Source: Lachnospiraceae bacterium (GTDB lineage Bacteria; Bacillota; Clostridia; Lachnospirales; Lachnospiraceae). Taken from it: a stretch of 35,381 nucleotides of DNA. Below are positions 17,585 through 26,551 of this stretch, in pieces; positions within the stretch are counted from its first letter, which is position 1; each line of letters begins with the position of its first letter. The position numbers and the translations under genes are program-made. The stretch covers positions 1 through 35,381 of the forward strand of contig JAILQS010000160.1 of the NCBI GenBank assembly GCA_024698865.1. The letters are read 5' to 3'. The notes beneath the pieces were generated by a model that was not told the DNA's origin, made no database searches, and saw only the letters and a list, made by a program, of their open reading frames with translations.

Positions 17585-18512
17585 AATTAATTCTCTCCTC
17601 CTCCACAACGAGTGGACGCTTCATAACACGGGTATTAATATTCATAATGTATTCTCCGAGCAATCCAATAAAGAATAACTGTACCGATCCAAAAACAAAT
17701 ACACCTAACAGAATTGGAGTTGTTCCGGCCGGAAACCGATTCCAATAAATCAGTTTGAGTACCAGATATCCCAATGCACAAAGCATACTGATTACAGAAA
17801 AAAGGAAACCGGCTATTGTTGCAATTCTAAGTCCCACCTTCGTGTAAGAAGTAAAACTAAGCATTGCCGCATCATACAAACTGTACCAGTTGTTATGTGT
17901 CTTTCCGGCTCTTCTTTTTGGCTGCTCGTAAGGAACATCCTTACGACGATATCCCAACTCCGCAACAATTCCACGAAGGAACGGGGTCGGATCGTCCAAG
18001 TCTCTTAATACCTGAATAAAAGATTTGTCATATAAACCAAATCCGGTAAAATGTTCAATCTGTTCTACGGAAGACATTTTCTTAATGAGCTTATAATAAC
18101 AGGTTCTAAGAAAACGCATGATTTTATTCTCTTTACTTGATGCCTTGATTCCGGATACAATCTTGTACCCCTTTTCCCATTCTCTCACGAATACGGGAAT
18201 CATTTCTACCGGATCCTGAAAATCCGCACACATAGAAATGGTACAATCGCCGGTCGTCTGGCACATACCGTGGAAAGGCGAGTTGAACTGTCCAAAATTC
18301 TTCGCATTAAAGATTGCACGAATCTTAGGATTCTTCTTGCAAATCATTCGAAGCAGATCTCTTGTCTTGTCTTCCGAACAGTTGTCAATAAACAAAAGCT
18401 CGTAATCATACTCCGACAACTCATTCTCTAATGTGTTTACAACTGCCTCACTGATTGGTACAACATTTTCTTCCTCATTATAACAAGGAATCATAACACT
18501 AATCTTTTTCAT
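17559..18512 (-). CDS. GtrB/DPM1-like polyprenyl-phosphate glycosyltransferase (GT2)
   Basis: 317 residues. The GT2 catalytic part begins VMIPCYNEEENV, with YELLFIDNCSEDKT and the CADFQDP motif of polyprenyl-phosphate transferases. Two C-terminal membrane segments (about 228-255 and 265-285) and the preceding THNNWYSLYDAAM match GtrB/YkcC-type enzymes, which load one sugar onto undecaprenyl phosphate at the inner face. Such lipid-linked monosaccharides are the donors of GT-C enzymes, four of which (including one less certain) are encoded downstream, so this gene probably supplies them. The upstream AAAGGA site is weaker and more distant than that of neighbouring genes. Overlaps the flippase gene by 26 bp. 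Confidence 0.93.
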   Translation of the reverse strand: MKKISVMIPCYNEEENVVPISEAVVNTLENELSEYDYELLFIDNCSEDKTRDLLRMICKKNPKIRAIFNAKNFGQFNSPFHGMCQTTGDCTISMCADFQDPVEMIPVFVREWEKGYKIVSGIKASSKENKIMRFLRTCYYKLIKKMSSVEQIEHFTGFGLYDKSFIQVLRDLDDPTPFLRGIVAELGYRRKDVPYEQPKRRAGKTHNNWYSLYDAAMLSFTSYTKVGLRIATIAGFLFSVISMLCALGYLVLKLIYWNRFPAGTTPILLGVFVFGSVQLFFIGLLGEYIMNINTRVMKRPLVVEEERINFEDQPEEQ

Positions 18513-18536
18513 AATCGTTTTACACTATCCTTTGCA

Positions 18537-19877
18537 TTACATGCCAACTGCTTCTTTAATCACTTTTGCCATGTAGTCAATTTTTTCATCGGTCATTCCC
18601 GGATATACACCAACCCAGAATGTATCTTTCATAATGCGGTCTGTATTGGTCAGTTCTCCGACTACGCGGTACCCTGTCCGGGCTGCTCTCATCTGATCGA
18701 AGCAAGGTTGTTTGATAATATTTCCTGCAAACAGCATACGTGTCTGTACACCTTTGCTTTCGATATATTTTACAACTTCGAACTTGTCTACCCCTTCCTT
18801 GCAGGTAATCAGGAATCCGAACCAGCTTGGATCGGAATTCTCGCAAGCCTCCGGAAGAATCAGTTTATCTTCACATCCGGCAAGTGCTTTCTTCAGGCGG
18901 TCAAAGTTGTATTTTCTACGTTCTACAAATCCAGGGAATTTCTTTAACTGTGCGCAACCGATTGCTGCCTGCATATCCGTCGCTTTGAGATTGTATCCAA
19001 AATGGGAATATACATATTTGTGATCATATCCCAAAGGAAGTTCTCCGTACTGCTTATCAAAACGATGTCCGCAAAGATTGTCTCTTCCGGATGGACATAC
19101 ACAGTCACGTCCCCAGTCACGAATGGAACGGATAATCTTATTAAGCAGCGCATCGTCGGTATATACAGCTCCACCTTCTCCCATTGTCATATGGTGTGGC
19201 GGGTAGAAGCTTGAAGTTCCGATATCTCCGATTGTTCCGGTGAATCTGGTCTTACCGTCAATTGTATAACGGGAACCAAGTGCATCACAGTTATCCTCTA
19301 CAAGCCAGAGGTTGTGTTTGTCACAGAATTCTTTGACTGCTTTTAAATCAAACGGATTACCCAGTGTATGTGCAATCATAACTGCTTTCGTCTTATCCGA
19401 ATAAGCTTCTTCCAGCTTTGTAACATCAATGTTGTATTGCGGAATGGTAATATCCACAAACACAGGAACAGCACCATACTGAACGATTGGTGCCATAGTA
19501 GTTGGGAAACCTGCTGCCACAGTTATCACTTCGTCCCCCGGTTTTACCGCTCTGTCACCGAGCAATGGGGAGGTCAAAGTCATAAAAGCAACCAGGTTTG
19601 CTGATGATCCGGAGTTAACCAACGCTGCATGCTTTACTCCAAGATATTTGGCAAGTCCTGCTTCGAACTCATCGGTATAACGTCCACTGGTAAGCCAGAA
19701 TTCCAGGGAACTATCCACAAGATTTAACATCTCATCACTATCGTATACTCTGGCTGCGTAAGTGATACGGTCTCCCTCTTTAAAATCCTTTTTCTGATTG
19801 TGATATTTGTCACAATACTCTTTTACCATAGCAAGTATTTCTTCTCTTGCCTGACTCTCATTTTTATTCTCGAACAT
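18537..19877 (-). CDS. rfbH: CDP-4-keto-6-deoxy-D-glucose 3-dehydrase (RfbH/E1)
   Basis: Iron-sulfur, PMP-dependent dehydrase that removes the 3-hydroxyl during 3,6-dideoxyhexose synthesis. The 446-residue protein has the DegT fold, but the PLP lysine is replaced by His in YPPHHMTMGEGG (His228/229), as in E1 enzymes. The [2Fe-2S] cysteines are visible in EDNCDA and DWGRDCVCPSGRDNLCG (C-x-C-x7-C). ATG 19877 is chosen: GGAGG lies five bases upstream; an in-frame ATG four codons earlier overlaps that site. Follows rfbG by 16 bp. The matching reductase (RfbI/E3) is not encoded here and may be supplied elsewhere. Confidence 0.96.
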   Translation of the reverse strand: MFENKNESQAREEILAMVKEYCDKYHNQKKDFKEGDRITYAARVYDSDEMLNLVDSSLEFWLTSGRYTDEFEAGLAKYLGVKHAALVNSGSSANLVAFMTLTSPLLGDRAVKPGDEVITVAAGFPTTMAPIVQYGAVPVFVDITIPQYNIDVTKLEEAYSDKTKAVMIAHTLGNPFDLKAVKEFCDKHNLWLVEDNCDALGSRYTIDGKTRFTGTIGDIGTSSFYPPHHMTMGEGGAVYTDDALLNKIIRSIRDWGRDCVCPSGRDNLCGHRFDKQYGELPLGYDHKYVYSHFGYNLKATDMQAAIGCAQLKKFPGFVERRKYNFDRLKKALAGCEDKLILPEACENSDPSWFGFLITCKEGVDKFEVVKYIESKGVQTRMLFAGNIIKQPCFDQMRAARTGYRVVGELTNTDRIMKDTFWVGVYPGMTDEKIDYMAKVIKEAVGM

Positions 19878-19893
19878 AGTTTCCTCCATCTAT

Positions 19894-20952
19894 CTATTTG
19901 GCATCTAAAAATTCTTCAATTTGTCGATCCATACATTCTGTTATATTCCCTTTGTCAAGATAACAACGGGTCCATTCCACCGTCTTTTCTACTGCCTTAT
20001 CCACGTTCCAGTGTGGCTTCCAGGAAAATACCTGTTTCAGTTTGGAACAATCCAGTTTTAAGAAGTTTGCTTCATGCGGTCCACCGTCGTATCGGTTCAC
20101 CCAATGGAACTCCTCTCCCCATTTGTCACCAAACAAATCTACAATATCGCCGGTTGTATAACAATCTGACTCATCCGGTCCTACGTTATAATAACCTGCG
20201 TACTTCTCGTCTTCATACTGTCTGCACGCAATCATCAGATACGCATACAGTGGTTCCAACACATGCTGGTAAGGTCTTGTGGAAAACGGATTACGTACCA
20301 CCAGATCCTCTTTCGCCTCCACCGCTCTGACACAATCCGGAATAATCCGGTCATTGGCAAAATCTCCGCCACCGATTACATTACCGGCTCTTGCAGTCGA
20401 AATACGAACACGGTTATCTTCAAAGAATGAATTCTTATAGCTGTGTGTTACAAGCTCCGAGCAGGATTTGGAATTAGAGTACGGATCAAAACCGTCTAAC
20501 GGCTCATTCTCTCTATAGCCCCATTCCCATTCGTTATTTTTATATACTTTATCCGTAGTTACATTCAGGAAAGATTTTACGGAATCACTGGTACGTACAC
20601 ACTCTAAAATATTAACCGTACCCATGACATTTGTTTCAAACGTATACACCGGATTCTTGTAGGAATCTCTTACAATCGGCTGTGCTGCCAGATGCAACAC
20701 AATCTCCGGTTTGACTTTATCGAACACTTTTTTCAGATGTTCAATATCCCGGATGTCGCCAATAATGGAATTCATCTTATCCTCCAGATCGGCAAGTTCA
20801 AAGAGCGCCGGTTCGGTCGGTGGCTCCAGGGCAAATCCCGTCACCTGCGCGCCCGCATTAATTAACATACGGCACAACCAGCTTCCTTTAAATCCGGTAT
20901 GACCGGTAACCAGTACACGTTTTCCTTTGTAAAATTCTAAAATCTTATCCAT
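19894..20952 (-). CDS. rfbG: CDP-glucose 4,6-dehydratase
   Basis: Extended SDR of 352 residues converting CDP-glucose to CDP-4-keto-6-deoxyglucose. It has the NAD-binding VLVTGHTGFKGSWL, the LHLAAQPIVRDSY segment, NVTTDKVY and the catalytic YSNSK, and TARAGNVIGGGDFANDRIIPD, all characteristic of RfbG. GAGGG stands before the ATG. It lies 35 bp after rfbF and just before rfbH, the order expected for the pathway. Confidence 0.96.
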   Translation of the reverse strand: MDKILEFYKGKRVLVTGHTGFKGSWLCRMLINAGAQVTGFALEPPTEPALFELADLEDKMNSIIGDIRDIEHLKKVFDKVKPEIVLHLAAQPIVRDSYKNPVYTFETNVMGTVNILECVRTSDSVKSFLNVTTDKVYKNNEWEWGYRENEPLDGFDPYSNSKSCSELVTHSYKNSFFEDNRVRISTARAGNVIGGGDFANDRIIPDCVRAVEAKEDLVVRNPFSTRPYQHVLEPLYAYLMIACRQYEDEKYAGYYNVGPDESDCYTTGDIVDLFGDKWGEEFHWVNRYDGGPHEANFLKLDCSKLKQVFSWKPHWNVDKAVEKTVEWTRCYLDKGNITECMDRQIEEFLDAK

Positions 20953-20987
20953 CTTACACCCTCGGTTCTATTCTTAAAATGAAATGC

Positions 20988-21764
20988 CTACTTGTCCCAG
21001 ACTTTCCAAAGTGCCTGTTTCTTTTCCCACATTTCTTCTAATTTTAACTTGTCTCTCTGTGTATCCATACACTGCCAGAAACCGTTGTGCATCTTAGCTA
21101 CCAGCTGACCTTCTCTTGCAAGCTGACGTAATGGTTCCTGTTCAAACACTGTACCGTCTCCCTCGAGATAATCAAAAATCTCAGGATTCAGCACCATATA
21201 TCCAATGTTGATCAAACCACCATCCGTGTCTACTTTTTCGCGGAAAGCGGTAACATTACCGGAATCATCAACATCCAACACACCAAACTGCTGTCCGACA
21301 CTATACGAACTCATCGTTGCAATCTTTCCATGTTTCTTATGGAACTCAACAAGTTCCTGGATGTTGATATTACTTACTCCGTCTCCGTACGTAAGCATGA
21401 ACGGTTCATCACCAATGTAGTCCTTGATTCTTTTGATACGTCCACCGGTCATCGTCTTAAGTCCGGTGTCAACCAATGTAACCTTCCATGGCTCTGTTAC
21501 ACTATTGTGTGTTTCCATGGAGTTGTTCGCAAGGTCAAATGTTACATCTGATGTGTGCAGATAATAGTCTGCGAAATATTCTTTAATAACGTATTGTTTA
21601 TATCCAAGGCAGATAATAAAATCATTGAAACCATAGTGGGAATAAAGCTTCATAATATGCCATAAAATTGGCTGCTCGCCGATTTCAATCATCGGCTTAG
21701 GCTTCAAGTGGCTTTCTTCACTGATTCTGGTTCCAAAACCTCCTGCTAAGATTACTACCTTCAT
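20988..21764 (-). CDS. rfbF: Glucose-1-phosphate cytidylyltransferase
   Basis: 258 residues. The N-terminus VVILAGGFGTRISEES with KPKPMIEIGEQPILWHIMK is the signature of RfbF, which makes CDP-glucose from CTP and glucose-1-phosphate. DYYLHTSDVTFDL and LTYGDGVSNI fit the same family. ATG 21764 is preceded by GAGAGG seven bases away; the frame is open five codons further but those precede the ribosome site. First of the rfbFGH set, and it appears to have its own promoter in the gap after the TagF-like gene. Confidence 0.96.
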   Translation of the reverse strand: MKVVILAGGFGTRISEESHLKPKPMIEIGEQPILWHIMKLYSHYGFNDFIICLGYKQYVIKEYFADYYLHTSDVTFDLANNSMETHNSVTEPWKVTLVDTGLKTMTGGRIKRIKDYIGDEPFMLTYGDGVSNINIQELVEFHKKHGKIATMSSYSVGQQFGVLDVDDSGNVTAFREKVDTDGGLINIGYMVLNPEIFDYLEGDGTVFEQEPLRQLAREGQLVAKMHNGFWQCMDTQRDKLKLEEMWEKKQALWKVWDK

Positions 21765-21806
21765 ACACAAACCTCTCATTCTATATGATGTGTTTTTATC
21801 CTACTC

Positions 21807-21835
21807 ATTCTACCATATACAGACCTATATCGCAA
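21807..21835 (-). promoter_or_regulatory. Possible internal promoter before rfbF
   Basis: In the 73-bp gap before rfbF the minus strand has TTGCGA (21830-21835), a 17-bp spacer and TAGAAT (21807-21812) preceded by TGG, giving an extended -10. Transcription would begin near 21800, about 36 bases before the ATG. No terminator precedes it, so it would add to operon transcription rather than replace it. Confidence 0.5.
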
Positions 21836-21837
21836 AT

Positions 21838-24513
21838 TTATACGCGAAAACCTTTTTTCTTTTGATATTCTATCATATCTTCGTAGATTCGCTTACAGTT
21901 GTTATGGTCATCAAAGTAGAAGAAATCATCTGCTCTTCTTCTGTATTCGTCTTTCATGACACAACCATTTTTCATGTAATCAATCAATACATCAATGAGT
22001 TCATCGTTGGTATGACAAATCTCACCAAACGCCATTGTGTCATAATGGAAAGTTCCTTCTTCATAATGCGTTGGAATATCCTTATGGTGCAGATAAACCA
22101 CCGGCTTTCTCATGTAGGCGAAGTCAAACTGCACACCGGAGTAGTCACTTACCATAAGAGATGACTCACAGAACAAGTCCTCATAACTCATATCTCCGGT
22201 AGACGGAATGATGTCTACATAATCATTATGATCAAAGTCTTTTGCCTGCGGACTAACGATTGGATGAAGTACATACGCAAGTCTGTAACCGTACTCTTTC
22301 GCCGCATTTAACAAACGCTCATCGTTAATCAGGCTGTTGAATACTTTATAATACGTTGTCTCTTTGAAGTTTGGATTATAATCTCTTTCCACACCTTCAT
22401 TTGACATAATATACATCGCAGACTGCATTCTCCAGGTTGGGGAAATGAGAATCTGCTTTTTCGCTCTGTCAACCAGTCCATCGTATCTTGGCACACCGGT
22501 TAGACGAAGTGCATCATAGCCTTCATAGTCGTATACCGGTTTGGACAAATTCTCTATCTCGTACTTGGATGCACAGTAGTAAAGTTTTGTATTGTCTCTG
22601 AGACGGTTCTGTGCAATGGCAATCTTCTGAATTGACATACCATGCTGTACACACACTACATCAAAATCCGTCAAACCACGAATATGGTTAGACAGACGCA
22701 GCGGATAGTCATTGAATGCAAACACGGTTGAGTTTGACACAATCATCATTTTTGCACGAAGGAACAACATTTTATGCTTTAGTGTTCCACGCTTCACCGG
22801 ACGGAACCCTTCTTTGCGCATGCGTTTGTAATCCGGACAATCTTTATCCAAAAGATAATATTTGCGGATATGGTCTTTTTGCTTCTTTGCATATTTGTAA
22901 AGGTACGAAGACGAATCTCCGCCTTTATATAACTTATCGTAAAATACCCAGATGTTTTTGCGTTTGTAGTACCAGTTCGTAAGGAAATGAATCATACGAA
23001 GTGGAATAATCGCACGAATGTCTTCCTTTCTACTCATAAACATCTGACCTTCCACCAACGCTTCACGAAGGGCGGTATGAAGGAATCTTGCCTTGCGGAT
23101 AACCAGTTCGCCACATCTGTTCAGTTCATCCGGCACGTAGTATGCAATATATTTATCGAATCTCCAGTAGTTGTATCTTGGGTACAAAGAAAGTCTGCTC
23201 GTATGAGATGCAAAGCGGAAATCAAACGGATATTCCCTGCATTTGTGTACGGCAACGAATGTCACGCTCTGTTTCTTTTTCTTTGGATCAATCGGCACAG
23301 CTACATGGAACGTAATTCTCTTCGTAAACGGCTCTCCAAACACCTTCTTTAACGAATACTTTTCGTTGATCTCAATCGGATATCTCTTTCCATTGATTTT
23401 CATGTAGTATTTGAAGTCTTCCGTCCCAAAAAGACGGTTGATACTTCCGTCAATCTCCCACTTGCCGTCTTTATAATCAATCAAAGCGATGTTACAGATC
23501 ATACGAAGTGTAGACTGTACAAGCACATTGTTAAACTGAAGATTTACGCTTTCCACATCATAAGCAAGTTTCGTATCGAGCTCCGGCGTATTATACTTAA
23601 TCTTTGCAAACATCAGACGCTCATCCGGTGAACCCATTGCTCTTGTATATCTTGGAAGATCCGTTTTGAAAATAGTAGTGTCGTCCACGAAGGAAAGTAT
23701 ACGACTAACAAGTGCAAAGTAATCCTTGCGCATCTCATCCCCTTCAATTACGTGGCGGTTACGATTGTTGATGTTGGCAGCAAAACGGCAAATGATGTAA
23801 TACATTACCGCATACTGAACAAACAACGGTGTCTCGCCAAAACGCTCGTTCACTTCTTCCAAAAACGGAATCATATAATCTTTGGCAGAATCCATGTACC
23901 ATTCCAGATCATAAACTCCGGCAAACAGTTTAAAGTGCATATCCTTTGGCACTTTATATTTGTATTTCAAATTACCCACGTAGATGACATACGGACTATC
24001 CAAAAGCATACGAAGCAAAATGTCTTTCTCCGCATCGTATGGAAGATCCATATTGCAGCTGTACTTACGCGCAAACTCTGTCTTCACAACAGTACCGCTA
24101 AAATACAGCGGAATACAGCTTACATCATCTTTAAGTGCAATATATCTTACATTTTCATATTCTACATTACAGGTACGGTCAGCCATTTCATCCATCAAAT
24201 GACATTTGGCAGCCATAGCAATCTGGTATTTATCCCCCTTCTTACCGGTAAGGAGTTTTACCATGCGTTCTAAATAATTCGCCGGAACTTCGTCTCCTTC
24301 TACAACCAGGGCAAGACATGTACCGTTTACTTTATCCTTCCACTCGTTGAAAGCAGCAAGAATCTCCCATTCTTCTGTGATCTCGATTGGAATCAATTCT
24401 ATCTTTTCCTGTGAAAGTGTCTGCTCACGTAACGCTTTTAAGGTAACTTCTTCGCGGATGTTGGGTGTTTTAAAATATAATACACTAACCTCAGCCTGCT
24501 TCATTGTATCCAT
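21838..24513 (-). CDS. Large TagF-like CDP-alditol phosphotransferase with degenerate GT2-like N-terminus
   Basis: 891 residues in three parts. Residues about 1-260 resemble a GT2 fold (AEVSVLYFKTPNIREEVTLKAL...CLALVVEGDEVPANYLERM) but the DxD site is not convincing. Residues about 330-460 form a beta-rich middle region as in TagF. Residues about 510-885 are the phosphotransferase domain with VVCVQHGMSIQ (His624), ISPTWR, YVLHPIV (His750) and SDYSGVQFDF (about 789-798), the catalytic pattern of TagF/TarL enzymes. GGAG lies seven bases before ATG. It begins 2 bp after the SDR-LicD gene. No glycerol-3-phosphate cytidylyltransferase (TagD) is present, but an IspD/TarI is, so CDP-ribitol or a related alditol is a likelier donor than CDP-glycerol (inference). 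Confidence 0.93.
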   Translation of the reverse strand: MDTMKQAEVSVLYFKTPNIREEVTLKALREQTLSQEKIELIPIEITEEWEILAAFNEWKDKVNGTCLALVVEGDEVPANYLERMVKLLTGKKGDKYQIAMAAKCHLMDEMADRTCNVEYENVRYIALKDDVSCIPLYFSGTVVKTEFARKYSCNMDLPYDAEKDILLRMLLDSPYVIYVGNLKYKYKVPKDMHFKLFAGVYDLEWYMDSAKDYMIPFLEEVNERFGETPLFVQYAVMYYIICRFAANINNRNRHVIEGDEMRKDYFALVSRILSFVDDTTIFKTDLPRYTRAMGSPDERLMFAKIKYNTPELDTKLAYDVESVNLQFNNVLVQSTLRMICNIALIDYKDGKWEIDGSINRLFGTEDFKYYMKINGKRYPIEINEKYSLKKVFGEPFTKRITFHVAVPIDPKKKKQSVTFVAVHKCREYPFDFRFASHTSRLSLYPRYNYWRFDKYIAYYVPDELNRCGELVIRKARFLHTALREALVEGQMFMSRKEDIRAIIPLRMIHFLTNWYYKRKNIWVFYDKLYKGGDSSSYLYKYAKKQKDHIRKYYLLDKDCPDYKRMRKEGFRPVKRGTLKHKMLFLRAKMMIVSNSTVFAFNDYPLRLSNHIRGLTDFDVVCVQHGMSIQKIAIAQNRLRDNTKLYYCASKYEIENLSKPVYDYEGYDALRLTGVPRYDGLVDRAKKQILISPTWRMQSAMYIMSNEGVERDYNPNFKETTYYKVFNSLINDERLLNAAKEYGYRLAYVLHPIVSPQAKDFDHNDYVDIIPSTGDMSYEDLFCESSLMVSDYSGVQFDFAYMRKPVVYLHHKDIPTHYEEGTFHYDTMAFGEICHTNDELIDVLIDYMKNGCVMKDEYRRRADDFFYFDDHNNCKRIYEDMIEYQKKKGFRV

Positions 24514-24514
24514 T

Positions 24515-26551
24515 CTAATTCTCCTTTTTGACCATCTCTACTTCTTCTACAGATTCCAAAGTCACGTCAGTATGTTCCTTTTCCAGTGAAAATCCTGTGT
24601 ATTCTCCAAGATCCATCAGTTCAATACTGTGGCTGGTTCTTCGTCTGCTGACCGGAATCATCTTTCTATAGTCTCCGTAAAGATAAGTTAAATATTTATC
24701 GTATTCTTTTGGAACCGGCAACGGATAACCTTCAAAGTCCACCGTTATACTCTCATCCAGATATGATTTCGGAAAGACTCCTCTGGAAATATTGCGTCCC
24801 ATGCCATCATACAGATAGTTGGTTCTTCTGTGTTTGTACCACACAAGGCATCTGTTCTGAATGAATTCCAAAAATCCCATAGGTAGTATACTCTTTAAAA
24901 GTGTTAAAAAGTTGCACATTATTGGGTGTTGTCCGCCCGGTTTGATTGGGGTTTTGCCCCATTTGTTAAATACCATACTTCTTGCAAGACGAGTTGCCGC
25001 GATGTGTAATTTTTGCATCAGCTTATAGTTAGAAGTCTTGTCGTGACAAACAACGTCAACAAAAATTCCGTTGTGCATTTTCATAAAGTTAGCGGTAAAC
25101 TCCGTCGCAAAAATCGTATTATCAATTCGAATCTTCGTAAATACGCAATGATTAAGTCCTTCTGTAGAAGGCGCCTGATAAAACAGATTGTCCGGTAATT
25201 CCTTCTTGATGACTTTGAGGAATTTGTCGTAGTCCTCACGAAGCATCATAACGTCTGCATCGTCATCCCATGGAATGAATCCGCCATGACGAATTGCTCC
25301 AAGCAATGTACCACCCGCAAGGAAATACTTGATGTTATGTTTTTTACATATACGGTCAATCTCAAGTAAATATGCCAGCAAAACATCATGCACCGCAGAT
25401 AATTTGCCCTGGTAAGCATCATCAAAGATAAAAATCTCGCCTTTGTTAATGATACTTTTGATTTTGAGAATAATGATATCCTCCATCGTAACTCTTGGAT
25501 GGAAACCGTAGTGTGCAATCTTGTCCGCGCAAAATGCGGTTCCAATCTCCGGCTCCTCGCCTTTTGTAAGTGTAATCTCTGTAATATCCGGAAATGCGCG
25601 ATAAATCAAATCCGTAAGCTCACCGGTCGAAACCGTGCAGTCTTTGCCGGCAACATGATATACCGTGCCTGACGGAATCTCACAAACAGCATAAAGCAAC
25701 GACTGTAAAATGTCATTGATGTATACAAATGAATACTGCCCTCTGCTACGTACCAATTCGATGGATTCTTCCTTTGCAACTCTTGTAAGCAAGTCCGTAA
25801 TAAAATCCTGTCCCCAGTCCATACATACCGCAACCGGCGCTGCCGTTCTAAGTATCGTACGGTTAAATGCAAATTCCTTTGCTCCGGCGCTTACCAGATG
25901 CTCTACCATCTTGACTGTTTCAGCCACGTAGCCATCGGCCTCTTTCAGAGAATAGCTTCCCATCTCATATTCAGAAGCAAAGAAATTAATCGGTGTCTTT
26001 CCAAAGCATCTATAGTCGGAGAAAAGAATAAATTCTCCGGTTGCAATGTCACGCATGTCATACACATTTTCATGCTTATCAAATACTGTATTACCGGCAA
26101 GCGACACAACTCTTTTTGTCATATCCAGCACTTTGCCAAAAGAATCCTCTTTTTCGTCGATTCTCTCCCCACAGATACCCGTATACACAAAATAATCCGC
26201 AAATACATTTTCTCCAAAAAGGCACATGTCCTCGTATTCCAAAGGCAAGGCACCTTTTCCAAGTTCCGGACTGTACACCTTAAAATCCTGCGCAGCCTTC
26301 CTGTCTGCAAGCAGTGCCTCGTACATATCTAAAGAAAGGGTAAACGGCGTATACAACCACACATTTAACCCCATATTTAAATTATCGTTTAACGACAAAA
26401 AAGCATAGACGACAGCTCTTGTAAAGAAACTGTCTTCTAGGCCTGCAATCATGATGGTTTTATTTTTTAATTTGTCATAGGAGAATCCCTTCTCAATCAC
26501 CATGGATTCTGCCATGTCCAACTCAAATTCATTCAGAAAATCTCTTAACAT
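24515..26551 (-). CDS. Degenerate SDR-LicD fusion, putative phospho-alditol transferase
   Basis: 678 residues. Residues about 30-370 look like an extended SDR (epimerase/dehydratase) whose active features are lost: the nucleotide loop reads IMIAGLEDSFF instead of GxxGxxG, and the YxxxK site reads GYVAET (Tyr208 kept, Lys replaced by Thr). Residues about 385-620 are a LicD domain with the hallmark FLAGGTLLGAIRHGGFIPWDDDADV (starting 410; acids 429-433) and REDYDKF. LicD proteins, including human fukutin and FKRP, transfer phosphocholine or ribitol phosphate from CDP donors to glycans. GGAG precedes the ATG, which overlaps the preceding SDR stop by 7 bp. With IspD/TarI two genes upstream, ribitol-phosphate-type transfer is the best guess; phosphocholine is less likely without licA/licC. 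Confidence 0.93.
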   Translation of the reverse strand: MLRDFLNEFELDMAESMVIEKGFSYDKLKNKTIMIAGLEDSFFTRAVVYAFLSLNDNLNMGLNVWLYTPFTLSLDMYEALLADRKAAQDFKVYSPELGKGALPLEYEDMCLFGENVFADYFVYTGICGERIDEKEDSFGKVLDMTKRVVSLAGNTVFDKHENVYDMRDIATGEFILFSDYRCFGKTPINFFASEYEMGSYSLKEADGYVAETVKMVEHLVSAGAKEFAFNRTILRTAAPVAVCMDWGQDFITDLLTRVAKEESIELVRSRGQYSFVYINDILQSLLYAVCEIPSGTVYHVAGKDCTVSTGELTDLIYRAFPDITEITLTKGEEPEIGTAFCADKIAHYGFHPRVTMEDIIILKIKSIINKGEIFIFDDAYQGKLSAVHDVLLAYLLEIDRICKKHNIKYFLAGGTLLGAIRHGGFIPWDDDADVMMLREDYDKFLKVIKKELPDNLFYQAPSTEGLNHCVFTKIRIDNTIFATEFTANFMKMHNGIFVDVVCHDKTSNYKLMQKLHIAATRLARSMVFNKWGKTPIKPGGQHPIMCNFLTLLKSILPMGFLEFIQNRCLVWYKHRRTNYLYDGMGRNISRGVFPKSYLDESITVDFEGYPLPVPKEYDKYLTYLYGDYRKMIPVSRRRTSHSIELMDLGEYTGFSLEKEHTDVTLESVEEVEMVKKEN

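Noticed and set aside
24515-26551. LicD domain as part of a phosphocholine pathway
   Set aside because: No choline kinase, choline-phosphate cytidylyltransferase or choline transporter is present in the window; the IspD/TarI neighbour suggests a CDP-alditol donor instead.
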